Shown: positions 1 to 8,876 of the stretch, one piece after another
Position numbering within the stretch: the stretch's first letter is position 1
Layout: each line of letters opens with the position of its first letter
Assembly: GCA_964538575.1 (NCBI GenBank)
Contig: CAZIGG010000001.1
Span: 9,000 to 72,999 of the forward strand
Direction: 5' to 3'
Length of the DNA stretch: 64,000 nt
Source of the DNA: UBA2336 sp964538575
GTDB taxonomy: Bacteria > Bacteroidota > Bacteroidia > Cytophagales > Cyclobacteriaceae
Made by a program: the position numbers and the translations under genes
The notes under the pieces: generated by a model
Database searches by the model: none
The model's input: only the letters and a program-made list of their open reading frames with translations
What the model was told of the DNA's origin: nothing

Positions 1-2485
1 CTTCCGCCATGGCATTCTCCAGCATGTGCGTAATGTCTTCCAGCTTGCCCGAGTCGCCTGAATACGAGGGCTCGATCATTTTCGGGTGGTTCGCGAGCTG
101 GCGCAGCTTCGTTAATCCTTCCAGGATCATGAAGCGGCTGTTGCCCATGCCCTCTTTATCAATCAGGTCAAGGATTTTTCCGCGATAGTATGATTTCGTT
201 TCTTCATACTTCTTCTCCTGCTCCGTTGTCATTTCGCAATACTGAATGTATTCAACCTTGGCGGGGAGTTCCGTTGCAACTTGTGACTTATGCCTTCTTA
301 AAACGAACGGCTTAATAACCGCATTTAACTTTTTCGATTTTGTTTCATCTCCCTTCTTTTCAATGGGCACCTGGAACTCCTGACGGAAATAAGACTGCGT
401 ACCCAAAATACCGGGGTTGATGAAACTCATTTGCGACCATAAGTCCATCGTGGTGTTCTCCAGCGGTGTTCCCGTCAGCACAAGTTTATGCCTTGACTTC
501 AACTCACGCACAGCTTTGGCAATGTTAGAGGACGGATTTTTGATCACCTGCGATTCGTCCAGGATGATGTAATTGAAATAAAATTTCTGAAACAACTCAC
601 AGTCCAGGCGGGTTATACCGTAAGATGTGAGTACAACGTCATATTTTTCGAAACGCTTTACATCCTTATTCCGCAAGGTGCCGGTGTAGTTCAGCACTTT
701 TAAGTCAGGTGTAAACTTGCTGGCTTCCATCTCCCAGTTATAAATCAACGAGGTTGGCATAATCAAAAGGGAAGGCCCCGATTTTGCTTCCTTCTCGGCC
801 AGCAGCATGGTTAACGTTTGCACGGTTTTACCGAGACCCATGTCATCGGCAAGGCAGCCGCCTAATTTGTATTCATTCAGAAACCGGAGCCAGTTATATC
901 CTGCACGCTGATACGGACGAAGCTCCCCTTTAAAACCTTCCGGCAACGGATAACTTTTTATTCCGCTGAACGAATTCAGGGTGCGCAGCTTCTCGCTCAA
1001 ATGAACTTTGGCCAGGTTGCCTTCTTCAAGTTCTTTTACAAGATTCAAATGATGTTTCTTCAGCACGGGCCGTTCCTTATCGCCATGTGTTTCGCTCAGC
1101 GCGAACAGATCGGCATAGCGCGTTAGCCAAGCTTCGGGAATGATCGCGATCTCACCATTCGGAAGCTTAAACTCAACTTTCTTTTTCAGGATAAGTTTGC
1201 GCAATTCCTTAAACGGAATTTCAAAGTCTCCGAATTTAATCCGGGCGTGAATATCAAACCAGTCGATATTCTCTTTTACCTCAACTTCAATAATCGCTTT
1301 GCCAACAAAATACTTCTTGTCGTTACTCTGCGGCTGGCTGACCTCAAAGCCCAGGTTTAATAAATTAACCCGGTTTTCATTCAACCACGAGAACGCTTCT
1401 GATTTAGGAACAGCCGCATTGAAATCTTTCATCGGCAGCCCGAGCTTTTGCAGCGTATGCAGAAAATTCTTTTCGGTATCTGATTTGCGCGTTACGCGAT
1501 GGAATACATAGTCTTTATCGTGTCGCTCTACGGTTACACTAACCGGTACCCGGTTGCGGCCCTGGAAACGATGCTTTCCATATTTAAAGGAAAGATCAAA
1601 AACGATCTTCCCCGATTCATCACTTTTATCTTCAACCGGGTTGCTGTCAAACAAATCTGCTGCCTGCGAACTGCGTGCGGACACTAATTCTGAAAGGGTA
1701 AGAATGGGCTTTGGATCATACTCGTTTTTGTTGATCTCAAAACCTTTTGCCTCCACATCATCAAACGATGCAATGAGTGGAGCAACAAACCTGTTGTAGT
1801 AAGTTTCTTCCAGGTTCTTCGGGATAACAACAAATTTCTTGCTTAAAAACGGCAGAAGTTTTTTTCCATCCACGTATTTCTCAAAACCATACAATTTTCC
1901 GTTCAGCACCATCCAGGCAGGGCTTTTACACACCAAGTAAGCACTGTCGTTAGGCAAGTCAAGCTTTTTTCCCTGATACGTAATGGTGGGATAGTAATTA
2001 GTCGCTTCATTACCGCGCATGAAATGAAACTGGATGCTGGCTTTGTCGGCCATCACCTCAATTTTTTTCCAGGTTGGTTCGCCATCGCTTCCCATCTCGA
2101 AAAGCATTTTGCCTTTCATAAGTTCAAGCGCTTCTGCCCGCTTAGCTTCGATGTGAATTTCAATCTGCTCCCGCAGCGCTTCGTTGCCTTTTGTTTTATT
2201 GTAAACTTTTGAAAAGAACTCGTCTGATTTCATGGGCTTACCCACGAATTTTTTGATCACCGACTCCTGCTCCATCGTGTCGGTTAGCTTGATCAGTTCA
2301 TAATCACGGTCATCCAGCCCCTTAGAGAATTCACGGGCATTTTTGGAGGAGATATTCTGGTGCTGGAATGTAAGTTTACCCTTCTCATCCAGGTGTACGA
2401 TATACGATTCGATCAATAGACCCAGGTACTCATGCTGGAACAGCGAGTAGATAATTTGGAACGGCTGGGAGGCAGAGACCTTCAT
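1..2485 (-). CDS. SNF2-family DEAD/DEAH-box helicase-like ATPase (partial, C-terminus off window)
   Basis: About 828 codons are visible; the reading frame is open to the left window edge, so the C-terminal helicase lobe is cut. Seen: Walker A LADDMGLGKTVQTL near residue 540, motif Ia LLIMPTSLIYNWE, motif II LDESQVIKN near 640 (DESQ, close to the bacterial DEAQ form), motif III LTGTPLENTTMDLWS near 668, then FVLRRHKSQVATELP. The roughly 500-residue N-terminal part is a bacterial SNF2-associated region without an obvious catalytic motif. Family role: ATP-driven translocase on double-stranded DNA, often linked to transcription recycling or repair; the specific role here is unknown. ATG start chosen at 2485 after a plausible promoter. 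Confidence 0.88.
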   Translation of the reverse strand, partial: MKVSASQPFQIIYSLFQHEYLGLLIESYIVHLDEKGKLTFQHQNISSKNAREFSKGLDDRDYELIKLTDTMEQESVIKKFVGKPMKSDEFFSKVYNKTKGNEALREQIEIHIEAKRAEALELMKGKMLFEMGSDGEPTWKKIEVMADKASIQFHFMRGNEATNYYPTITYQGKKLDLPNDSAYLVCKSPAWMVLNGKLYGFEKYVDGKKLLPFLSKKFVVIPKNLEETYYNRFVAPLIASFDDVEAKGFEINKNEYDPKPILTLSELVSARSSQAADLFDSNPVEDKSDESGKIVFDLSFKYGKHRFQGRNRVPVSVTVERHDKDYVFHRVTRKSDTEKNFLHTLQKLGLPMKDFNAAVPKSEAFSWLNENRVNLLNLGFEVSQPQSNDKKYFVGKAIIEVEVKENIDWFDIHARIKFGDFEIPFKELRKLILKKKVEFKLPNGEIAIIPEAWLTRYADLFALSETHGDKERPVLKKHHLNLVKELEEGNLAKVHLSEKLRTLNSFSGIKSYPLPEGFKGELRPYQRAGYNWLRFLNEYKLGGCLADDMGLGKTVQTLTMLLAEKEAKSGPSLLIMPTSLIYNWEMEASKFTPDLKVLNYTGTLRNKDVKRFEKYDVVLTSYGITRLDCELFQKFYFNYIILDESQVIKNPSSNIAKAVRELKSRHKLVLTGTPLENTTMDLWSQMSFINPGILGTQSYFRQEFQVPIEKKGDETKSKKLNAVIKPFVLRRHKSQVATELPAKVEYIQYCEMTTEQEKKYEETKSYYRGKILDLIDKEGMGNSRFMILEGLTKLRQLANHPKMIEPSYSGDSGKLEDITHMLENAMAE

Positions 2486-2525
2486 GAGTACGCACTTTTT
2501 CCGTCATTTTGTGAGAACGGAACTT

Positions 2526-2553
2526 CCAAGTTAATAATTTTATGGGACAAAAA
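2526..2553 (-). promoter_or_regulatory. Candidate promoter of the SNF2 gene
   Basis: On the minus strand TTTTTG (2553-2548) is followed by TAACTTGG (2533-2526), which matches the Bacteroidota -33/-7 pattern TTTG ... TAnnTTTG in seven of eight -7 positions. It lies about 40 bp before the ATG at 2485. Spacing is at the short end, so this is tentative. Confidence 0.35.
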
Positions 2554-2585
2554 CCTTGAATTTTGCCCCTTTTCATACGCGATCC

Positions 2586-3809
2586 TTACAGGTCGGTTGG
2601 GGAAAAGGTGCGGGTTGCAACCTGTGCGGGGCGATAGGATACCAGAAATGTGATGACTACCATCGCTAACGTGATGTAGAAGAAGTCTGACAAAACCATT
2701 TTAACCGGGTAACCTTCGGTTACCGAATTCTGCATGCCCATGGATACAAGTCCAAAACGCGCCTGGAGAAAGCAAAGGAATGCTCCGCATACGAGACCAA
2801 CCAGTGTTCCGCCCACGGCAATTAACGCACCTTCGGTTAAGAAAATTTTTCGGATATCCGCGCGATCTGTGCCCATCGCAGTTAACAATGAAATGTCTTT
2901 TTTCTTATCGAGTACGAGCATCATCAGGCTAAAGAAGATATTAATGGATGCAATCCCCAACAGCAGCACGCCTCCGCCAAACGCAAACAACTTTTCAATT
3001 TTAAGCAACCGGTAAAGATCTTTATGCTGCTCTTCCAGGGTGAGCACGGTAAAGTTCCCGCCAAGCGCTTTCTTCAGGTTGCTCTGCACTGTTGACGCTT
3101 TTGCGCCTTCTGCCAGTTTTAGCTCGAGGGATGTTCGTTTGTTCCCGTACTTCATTACGTCCCGCGCAAAATCGAGCGGCACGATTATATAGTTCTCATC
3201 GAAGTTTTGAACAATGGAAAAAGCCGAACCTACAATTATATTTCGTTGCGAATAAATCGCTGACGGATCAACCACTCCCGGCTTAATGTCGTTGATATAA
3301 TAGATTTGCAGCGGATGAAGATCATCACCAACCTGTATCGAAAGTGAATACTGAACACCCCGGCCAACAATCGCATAGGGAGTTTCACCGCTTTTCAGTT
3401 TGAGCGTACCCGCTACAATGTTATCATCGATCCGGTGCTGATCCAGAAAATTATCACTTACGCCTTTTAAGGTAATCACCTGGTTCGCTTCGCGATAACG
3501 CGCGTAGGCATAATCTTCAATAACTTCCGTAACGATCTCAACGCCTTTTGCTTTTTTTATGTCAGCCAGCAGCGCATCATTCATTTCGAATGACTTTCCG
3601 AGGGTTGCTTCAATTTTGATTTGCGGATCAAATGATTGATTCAGGGAGCGAAGCAAATCCTCCAATCCATTAAATACCGAAAGAACCATAATCAACGCTG
3701 CCGTGCAACTGGAAACAAGCACCAGCGTTAACCCGGAAATAATGTTGATGAAATTTCTCTTTCGTTTAGAGAACAGGTATCGTTTTGCTATAAAGAACGG
3801 GAAGCTCAC
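2586..3809 (-). CDS. FtsX-like ABC transporter permease, LolC/LolE type
   Basis: A 407-residue inner-membrane protein with the MacB_PCD-FtsX layout. It has a first membrane helix at about 20-45 (preceded by the basic AKRYLFSKRKRNF), a large periplasmic domain to about 275, then three helices near 280-300, 320-350 and 375-395. This is the architecture of LolC/LolE, which release lipoproteins to LolA, but no LolD ATPase lies next to it, so the exact substrate is inferred. The start is GTG at 3809, 12 bp after the rbfA stop, so the two genes are probably co-transcribed. The rbfA-permease pair recurs in Bacteroidota as far as I recall. Confidence 0.87.
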   Translation of the reverse strand: MSFPFFIAKRYLFSKRKRNFINIISGLTLVLVSSCTAALIMVLSVFNGLEDLLRSLNQSFDPQIKIEATLGKSFEMNDALLADIKKAKGVEIVTEVIEDYAYARYREANQVITLKGVSDNFLDQHRIDDNIVAGTLKLKSGETPYAIVGRGVQYSLSIQVGDDLHPLQIYYINDIKPGVVDPSAIYSQRNIIVGSAFSIVQNFDENYIIVPLDFARDVMKYGNKRTSLELKLAEGAKASTVQSNLKKALGGNFTVLTLEEQHKDLYRLLKIEKLFAFGGGVLLLGIASINIFFSLMMLVLDKKKDISLLTAMGTDRADIRKIFLTEGALIAVGGTLVGLVCGAFLCFLQARFGLVSMGMQNSVTEGYPVKMVLSDFFYITLAMVVITFLVSYRPAQVATRTFSPTDL

Positions 3810-3821
3810 TATCCGGTGCGT

Positions 3822-4202
3822 TTATTCTTCCTCGTCCTTTTTCGAAGCTGCCGGAATACTCAGGTTTTTGAGAAGCGAATCCATGCGTTGCGCATTTTCT
3901 TCTACTTCATCTATGTAAAAAATCAATTCCGGGATTATCCTGACCTGCTTCCGGATTTTGTCGCCCAGCGCCTTTCGGATTTCGCCTTTTCGACCGTTAA
4001 TCTTTTCGAGTACAGCCTGCTTATCCTTAGCCAGCATCATGCTGATATAAATTTTGGCAACACCCAGATCAGGACTGACCTTTACATCGGCAACGGTGAT
4101 AAAGGTGTTATCCAGAATCCCGCGCTTATCGCGCTGAAAGATGTCGCTGATCTCCTTTTGAATCAGCCGGGCGAATTTTAATTGTCGGGTAGAGCCTGCC
4201 AT
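3822..4202 (-). CDS. rbfA: Ribosome-binding factor A
   Basis: 126 residues, the usual RbfA length. The N-terminus STRQLKFARLIQKEISDIFQ, the central KVSPDLGVAKIYISMM and the C-terminal RIIPELIFYIDEVEENAQRM are typical of the KH-type RbfA fold. RbfA assists late maturation of the 30S subunit and 16S rRNA 5'-end processing, and is important for growth in the cold. It is the first gene of a minus-strand unit with the permease downstream and is divergent from the DUF6427 gene across 62 bp of AT-rich DNA. Confidence 0.95.
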   Translation of the reverse strand: MAGSTRQLKFARLIQKEISDIFQRDKRGILDNTFITVADVKVSPDLGVAKIYISMMLAKDKQAVLEKINGRKGEIRKALGDKIRKQVRIIPELIFYIDEVEENAQRMDSLLKNLSIPAASKKDEEE

Positions 4203-4264
4203 TAACTTTTAAAGTTAGAATTTAAAATATTAAAATTAACTTGATGCGCGCTTAAAGTTTCGAA

Positions 4265-5665
4265 GTGTTAGGGTATTTCAGAATTAATGATCCGTATCGG
4301 TTAATCGGCCTCCTGGTCATCATGACACTGTTGTCGTTGCCGCTTTTCATTGATACGCCTGATGTAACCGTTACGGAGCTTAAAAGCTTTGTTGTGGGTG
4401 AGCGTGTAAACGGAGGCCATGGCCTTTACCATGGAACAATTGACAGCACCCCGCCACTAACATCCTGGTTTTACGGTTTAATGGATATGGTTTTTGGCCG
4501 GTCGTTAACGGCTCGTCATATTTTTGCTTTCCTTATTCTTTTCTTTCAAAGTGCTTTCCTGGGTGCCATTCTGATTGACAAGAAAGTGTTTTCAGAGAAT
4601 ACATACATTCCTTCCTTGCTGTTTTCATTGCTCGCCTTTGTTTCGTTCGATTCATTGGCACTAACGGGCGATTTGCTCGCCTTTGGAATTCTGCTGCTTG
4701 CACTCAATAACCTGATTAAAGAAATAGAATTCCGGACACCGCGCGATGAAACTTCCTTTAACCTGGGGATTTTTATCAGCCTCGCTTCGATGTTCAGCTT
4801 CTCGTACGCCATTTACCTTCCCGGTGCAATCATCATCCTGTTGATTTTTACCCGAAGCTCTGTCCGCAAGTACTTGTTGCTGGTTTTTGGATTTGTGCTC
4901 CCGCACCTGGTGTTGATTTGTATTTTTAACCTGAACGGTCATGCGCAGGAGCTATGGCAAAACTATTATGTACATAATCTCAGCTTCCCATCGCACGACC
5001 TGATGTCAACGTCATCCCTGTTGCTGCTTTGTACAATGCCGTTCATTTACCTGTTTGTTTCCTTGTTTATCCTGAACCGCGATGCAAGGCTCACCAAGTA
5101 CCAGTCACAAATTTTTCAAATAATGTTCCTGTGGTTTGTGGTGGCGTTCCTGCAATTTTTTATTGCGTCCGATTTCCGGCCGCAGAGTCTCATTACGGTT
5201 CTTCCGCCTGTCAGTTTTTTCCTAACGCACTTTCTGCTGCTTATCCGGAGAAAAAAGTTTGCCGAAATGAATACGCTGATTTTGCTCACGGGTATTGTAA
5301 CACTCGCTTATCTCACGCGATACAATCAAATCCCGCAAATCAGTTACGCTGACCTGATGGTAAAGGAAAGCACAACGCCTGTTAAGGATAAAAAAATTCT
5401 CGTGCTAAGCGATCAACAATCGGCCTTTAAGCATAACACGCTGGGTTCAATTTTTTATGACTGGGATTTATCTTCCCCGGTTTTCAGAAATCCGGATTAT
5501 TATGAAACCCTGTTGTTGGTTCACCGGGCGTTCGAAAAAGAAAAGCCTGAAGTAATTATCGATCCCGAAAATTTAATGGCCGGATTTTTTGTCAGGCTTC
5601 CGCAACTGAAAGCTCAGTACGTAAAAACACCGGAAGGGTATGGCTTAAAACCGATCAGCAACTGA
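4265..5665 (+). CDS. Polytopic membrane protein, DUF6427-like
   Basis: 466 residues with about ten hydrophobic helices across residues 15-350 and a soluble C-terminal domain of about 110 residues. The N-terminal FRINDPYRL and the TELKSFVVGERVNGGHGLY region resemble Bacteroidota proteins grouped as DUF6427; no function is established. The start is GTG at 4265, and the first in-frame ATG would remove the first helix. The last codons (KPISN, stop) are repeated 400 bp downstream, showing that the end of this gene once overlapped the end of rpiB (see the repeat entry). Confidence 0.7.
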   Translation: MLGYFRINDPYRLIGLLVIMTLLSLPLFIDTPDVTVTELKSFVVGERVNGGHGLYHGTIDSTPPLTSWFYGLMDMVFGRSLTARHIFAFLILFFQSAFLGAILIDKKVFSENTYIPSLLFSLLAFVSFDSLALTGDLLAFGILLLALNNLIKEIEFRTPRDETSFNLGIFISLASMFSFSYAIYLPGAIIILLIFTRSSVRKYLLLVFGFVLPHLVLICIFNLNGHAQELWQNYYVHNLSFPSHDLMSTSSLLLLCTMPFIYLFVSLFILNRDARLTKYQSQIFQIMFLWFVVAFLQFFIASDFRPQSLITVLPPVSFFLTHFLLLIRRKKFAEMNTLILLTGIVTLAYLTRYNQIPQISYADLMVKESTTPVKDKKILVLSDQQSAFKHNTLGSIFYDWDLSSPVFRNPDYYETLLLVHRAFEKEKPEVIIDPENLMAGFFVRLPQLKAQYVKTPEGYGLKPISN

Positions 5666-5690
5666 TCTTGTTCACCTTCATGCTGGCCTT
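5611..5690. repeat. Copy 1 of a duplicated DUF6427/rpiB gene-end junction
   Basis: 5611-5676 matches 6011-6075. A 34-bp core (5643-5676 and 6042-6075) is identical, and the flanks are similar with small indels. Copy 1 carries the end of DUF6427 on the plus strand. On the minus strand it carries a decayed remnant of the rpiB C-terminus (VNKISC followed by a stop), with 5 bases missing further upstream in rpiB. Confidence 0.85.
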
Positions 5691-6053
5691 CCGCACAGGA
5701 TAGAGGCATGTATGAGTCAATGTTGAACCGTTTCGCGGTTCATGAGCAGCAATATTTATAGCTTGTTATTTATGTTCAATCCCTTCGGGATTGCAGTCTC
5801 ACTCAAACTGTAACCTGACTTCAGCAGAGGGTCAGCATTTAAAAAACAAATAGAACACGAAAGGCCATAACTAACCCGAACCCCACAGGGGTTCAATATC
5901 AATAAAACAGTAAAGAGGTAAAACTAAAACAACCCTGAAGGGGTTGAATAAGAGATGTGAATATCTTAATAGGTCATTGAAATTCCACACTGCATAACTT
6001 CAAAACGGAAGCTTCAGTACGTAAATCCCCCGGAAGCTACAGCTTAAAACCGA
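5666..6053. other. Gene-free 388-bp stretch with three REP-like palindromes
   Basis: No credible ORF is present. It holds three similar short palindromes: CAATCCC-TTC-GGGATTG (5777-5793), GAACCCC-ACA-GGGGTTC (5878-5894) and CAACCC-TGAAG-GGGTTG (5930-5946). These resemble the small intergenic palindromes scattered through many Bacteroidota genomes. The stretch is bracketed by the two copies of the gene-end repeat. Confidence 0.75.
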
Positions 6054-6096
6054 TCAGCAACTGATCTTGTTCACCCTGCGCTCATGCCGGCCGCCT
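6011..6096. repeat. Copy 2 of the duplicated DUF6427/rpiB junction
   Basis: Contains the functional 3' end of rpiB on the minus strand and, on the plus strand, a remnant that still reads SLKPISN-stop, the last residues of the DUF6427 protein. The offset from copy 1 is 399-400 bp. Confidence 0.85.
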
Positions 6097-6488
6097 TCGA
6101 AGCTTGAATGTAAAAAGCGGTCAAGAATTTTTTCTGCGAGCTCAGACGTTACGTACCGCGCAGGGATGCAAAGCACATTGGCATTATTATGCTGACGGGC
6201 AAGTGCAGCAAGTTCTTCATTCCAGCAGATGGCTGCCCGGATGTGCTGATGCTTATTCGCGGTGATCGCGACACCATTCGCGCTGCCGCATATCAAAAGA
6301 CCTAATTCAAATTCCTTTTTTTCAACAGCCTCAGCAACCGGATGTGCAAAATCCGGGTAGTCGGCTGACTCGGTATTGTAGGTGCCAAAGTCTTTTGTTT
6401 TGTACCCGTTCTTTTCAAGCCACTTCTTCAGGACTTCCTTGTATTCAAATCCCGCGTGGTCGGCTCCTATTGCTAATGTTGGCATCAT
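6054..6488 (-). CDS. rpiB: Ribose-5-phosphate isomerase B
   Basis: 144 residues, the normal RpiB length. Seen: GADHAGFEYKEVL near the N-terminus (phosphate-binding/catalytic Asp-His), LLICGSANGVAITANKH containing the catalytic Cys and anion hole, and the C-terminal HERRVNKI that binds phosphate. It interconverts ribose-5-P and ribulose-5-P in the non-oxidative pentose phosphate pathway. The ATG at 6488 overlaps the tatC stop by 4 bp; a second ATG follows immediately at 6485. It is translationally coupled to tatC. Its 3' end lies inside copy 2 of the junction repeat. Confidence 0.95.
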   Translation of the reverse strand: MMPTLAIGADHAGFEYKEVLKKWLEKNGYKTKDFGTYNTESADYPDFAHPVAEAVEKKEFELGLLICGSANGVAITANKHQHIRAAICWNEELAALARQHNNANVLCIPARYVTSELAEKILDRFLHSSFEGGRHERRVNKISC

Positions 6489-7315
6489 GCTTGGTTTTCC
6501 TGTTCTTCTAATTTGCGCTTTTTGCGCAGAACAACTGCTGAAGTAAAGATACTGATCTCATAGAGAAAATACAGCGGCAAAGAAATGATTGCCAGGCTGA
6601 ACGGGTCGGCCGAAGGTGTTACAACAGCGCCCAGGACAATGATCACCACAACCGCGTGCCTGCGGTATTGACGCATCAAGTTTGGTGTTACCATTCCGAT
6701 CTTGGTCAGGAAGTAAACCACAACGGGAAATTGAAATAACAATCCGCAGCCCAGGACAAGGCTGGCCACAGTTGAAACATACGATGTAATGTCAAATTCA
6801 TTTACAATCATGCTGCTCACCTGGTAGGTCGACAAAAACCAGATCGTCATTGGGCTCAGGATAAAGTACCCAAAGGAAATACCCACCAGAAAAAGGCTTG
6901 AAATCGCGAAAACTGCACCTTTTGAGAATTTACGCTCTTTGGTTTCAAGGCCTGGCCGAACAAAGCTCCACAATTCCCAAATAACATACGGAAACGCAAC
7001 TACAAGCCCAACCATAAACGATGCGGTGATCGACATCATGAACTGGCCGGTCATGTTACGGCTTTGAACCTTAAACGGTAAATCTTCAACAACGCAAAGA
7101 GCTTCTTTTGCCCCGGTCAGATCTCCGAGCATGCACATCCATTTAAAGAAGACAAAGTCTATTTGAGCCGGGGCAAATACGATGTAATCAAAAATCTCTT
7201 CAATGTAGGCAAAGGCCAAAATCATCAGCACTACAATCGCCAGCACAGCCCGGATTACATGCCACCGCAATTCCTCGAGATGATCGAGGAATGTCATTTC
7301 TTTTTCACTGCTCAT
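6485..7315 (-). CDS. tatC: Sec-independent protein translocase subunit TatC
   Basis: 276 residues with six membrane helices. The TatC marks are present: FLDHLEELRWHVIRA at residues 9-23, which binds twin-arginine signals; FPYVIWELWSFVRPGLE; and the late VVTPSADPFS. The first periplasmic loop is longer than in E. coli, as is common in Bacteroidota. It is the receptor of the Tat pathway for folded proteins. No tatA is adjacent. It overlaps rpiB by 4 bp and follows glyA by 16 bp, suggesting a glyA-tatC-rpiB unit. Confidence 0.95.
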   Translation of the reverse strand: MSSEKEMTFLDHLEELRWHVIRAVLAIVVLMILAFAYIEEIFDYIVFAPAQIDFVFFKWMCMLGDLTGAKEALCVVEDLPFKVQSRNMTGQFMMSITASFMVGLVVAFPYVIWELWSFVRPGLETKERKFSKGAVFAISSLFLVGISFGYFILSPMTIWFLSTYQVSSMIVNEFDITSYVSTVASLVLGCGLLFQFPVVVYFLTKIGMVTPNLMRQYRRHAVVVIIVLGAVVTPSADPFSLAIISLPLYFLYEISIFTSAVVLRKKRKLEEQENQA

Positions 7316-7331
7316 CGGCTCCGTTCAATAC

Positions 7332-8603
7332 TTACAAATACAATGGGAATTTTTTCATTAAGGCATTCACCTTTCTTTTAACTGCCTTTAGATTGCTGTC
7401 ATCAGTTGGAGCTTTCAGGGCTTCATCAATCAGGTCAACAACTTTCAGTACATCCTTTTCCTTCAGGCCGCGCGTAGTAATGGCCGGTGAGCCGATGCGC
7501 ATGCCCGAAGTAACAAACGGTGACTGCGTATCAAAGGGAACCATGTTTTTATTGATGGTGATGTCCGCTTTGATCAATGATTCTTCGGCAATTTTTCCGG
7601 TAAGGTTTTTAGAGCGCAGATCAATGAGCATTAAGTGATTGTCGGTTCCTCCTGAAATAATCTTATAGCCTTTCGCAGTAAATGCATCCGACATAGCTTT
7701 TGCATTCTTGGCAACTTGTACGATATAGTCGAGGTACTCGTCAGACAGTGCTTCCTGGAAGGCAACCGCTTTAGCAGCGATTACATGCTCAAGCGGACCG
7801 CCTTGTGTTCCGGGGAATACACCAGAATCCAACAATGAGCTTATCTTCCGGATCTCACCCTTTGGAGTTTTCAGTCCCCACGGGTTATCGAAATTTTTTC
7901 CGACCATGATCAAACCGCCACGCGGCCCGCGCAATGTTTTATGTGTTGTTGTAGTTACGATGTGGCAGTGCTCCATCGGATCGTTCAACAACCCGCGCGC
8001 GATCAATCCCGCAGGATGTGAAATATCTGCCATTAATAAGGCACCTACAGCATCGGCTGCTTCTCTTAATTTTTTGTAATCCCAATCACGGCTGTAAGCA
8101 GATGCCCCGCAAATGATCAGCTTTGGTTTTTCGCGCTTTGCTGTTTCAATTACTTTATCAAAGTCAATTGTTCCGGTTTTTTCCTCAACCCCGTAGAATG
8201 TTGGCTGGTAAAGCTTACCCGAAAAGTTTACCGGAGATCCATGCGTTAAATGGCCGCCATGCGAAAGATCGAAACCTAATATCTTATCCCCAGGCTTTAA
8301 CACAGCCAGCATAACCGCAGCATTCGCCTGGGCACCGGAGTGCGGCTGAACGTTAGCCCATTCGGCCCCGAAAAGTTCTTTTGCCCGGTCAATGGCTAAT
8401 TGTTCAATTTCATCCACCACTTCACAGCCGCCATAATAACGCTTGCCGGGAAGACCTTCCGCATATTTATTGGTGAGCACTGTACCCTGGGCTTTCATAA
8501 CCTGTAGCGAAGTGAAGTTCTCGGAGGCGATCAGCTCGATGCCGTGTTCCTGGCGCTGCTTTTCCTTTTCGATGAGGTCAAAAATGACTTTATCTCTTTT
8601 CAT
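7332..8603 (-). CDS. glyA: Serine hydroxymethyltransferase
   Basis: 423 residues, matching the GlyA family. The PLP-lysine motif HIVTTTTHKTLRGPRGG is near residue 220-236, and the N-terminal region has HGIELIASENFTS and YAEGLPGKRYYGGCEVVDEIE. It converts serine and tetrahydrofolate to glycine and 5,10-methylene-THF, the main one-carbon source. It is the first gene of a likely glyA-tatC-rpiB transcript with a -7 box TATTTTTG 27 bp before the ATG. Confidence 0.97.
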   Translation of the reverse strand: MKRDKVIFDLIEKEKQRQEHGIELIASENFTSLQVMKAQGTVLTNKYAEGLPGKRYYGGCEVVDEIEQLAIDRAKELFGAEWANVQPHSGAQANAAVMLAVLKPGDKILGFDLSHGGHLTHGSPVNFSGKLYQPTFYGVEEKTGTIDFDKVIETAKREKPKLIICGASAYSRDWDYKKLREAADAVGALLMADISHPAGLIARGLLNDPMEHCHIVTTTTHKTLRGPRGGLIMVGKNFDNPWGLKTPKGEIRKISSLLDSGVFPGTQGGPLEHVIAAKAVAFQEALSDEYLDYIVQVAKNAKAMSDAFTAKGYKIISGGTDNHLMLIDLRSKNLTGKIAEESLIKADITINKNMVPFDTQSPFVTSGMRIGSPAITTRGLKEKDVLKVVDLIDEALKAPTDDSNLKAVKRKVNALMKKFPLYL

Positions 8604-8629
8604 GGAGTGGTGAGATTATAAATGAAGGC

Positions 8630-8637
8630 CAAAAATA
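8630..8637 (-). promoter_or_regulatory. Candidate -7 box for glyA
   Basis: The minus strand reads TATTTTTG, a full match to the Bacteroidota -7 consensus TAnnTTTG, 27 bp upstream of the glyA ATG. No clear -33 TTTG is present because the upstream DNA is an intergenic repeat. Confidence 0.5.
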
Positions 8638-8687
8638 ATCAGGATTTGATCAGGATTTACAGGATTTGAAGATTTACCGGATTTTTT
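8638..8687. repeat. Short degenerate CAGGATTT repeats
   Basis: Four imperfect copies of (C/A)AGGATTT-like units follow one another (ATCAGGATTTGATCAGGATT and onward, to a CCGGATTT unit). Similar 'caggatttacaggattt' strings occur between genes in many bacteria, and a shorter relative lies at 24788-24822. The rest of 8688-8876 shows no ORF or RNA that I can recognise. Confidence 0.55.
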
Positions 8688-8876
8688 AGCGGTTGCCTTT
8701 AAGCTTGTCTTTCATTCCGCAATGACAAAACCAACCCGCAGGTGAAAAATGTAGCCTTTGGTAGGTACTGTTGTAGATTAAATTCTCACAGATCAGCCCC
8801 CGCTGTTTCCTCCGCTATTAGTTTAGAGTTACTGATCCAGCCCTTCCGTTTAAAAATTGAACGCCTCGAACCCTGG

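Noticed and set aside
4546..4942. Antisense reading frames inside the DUF6427 gene
   Set aside because: Shadow frames without start context, promoters or recognisable motifs; the same holds for the many other antisense frames in the window.
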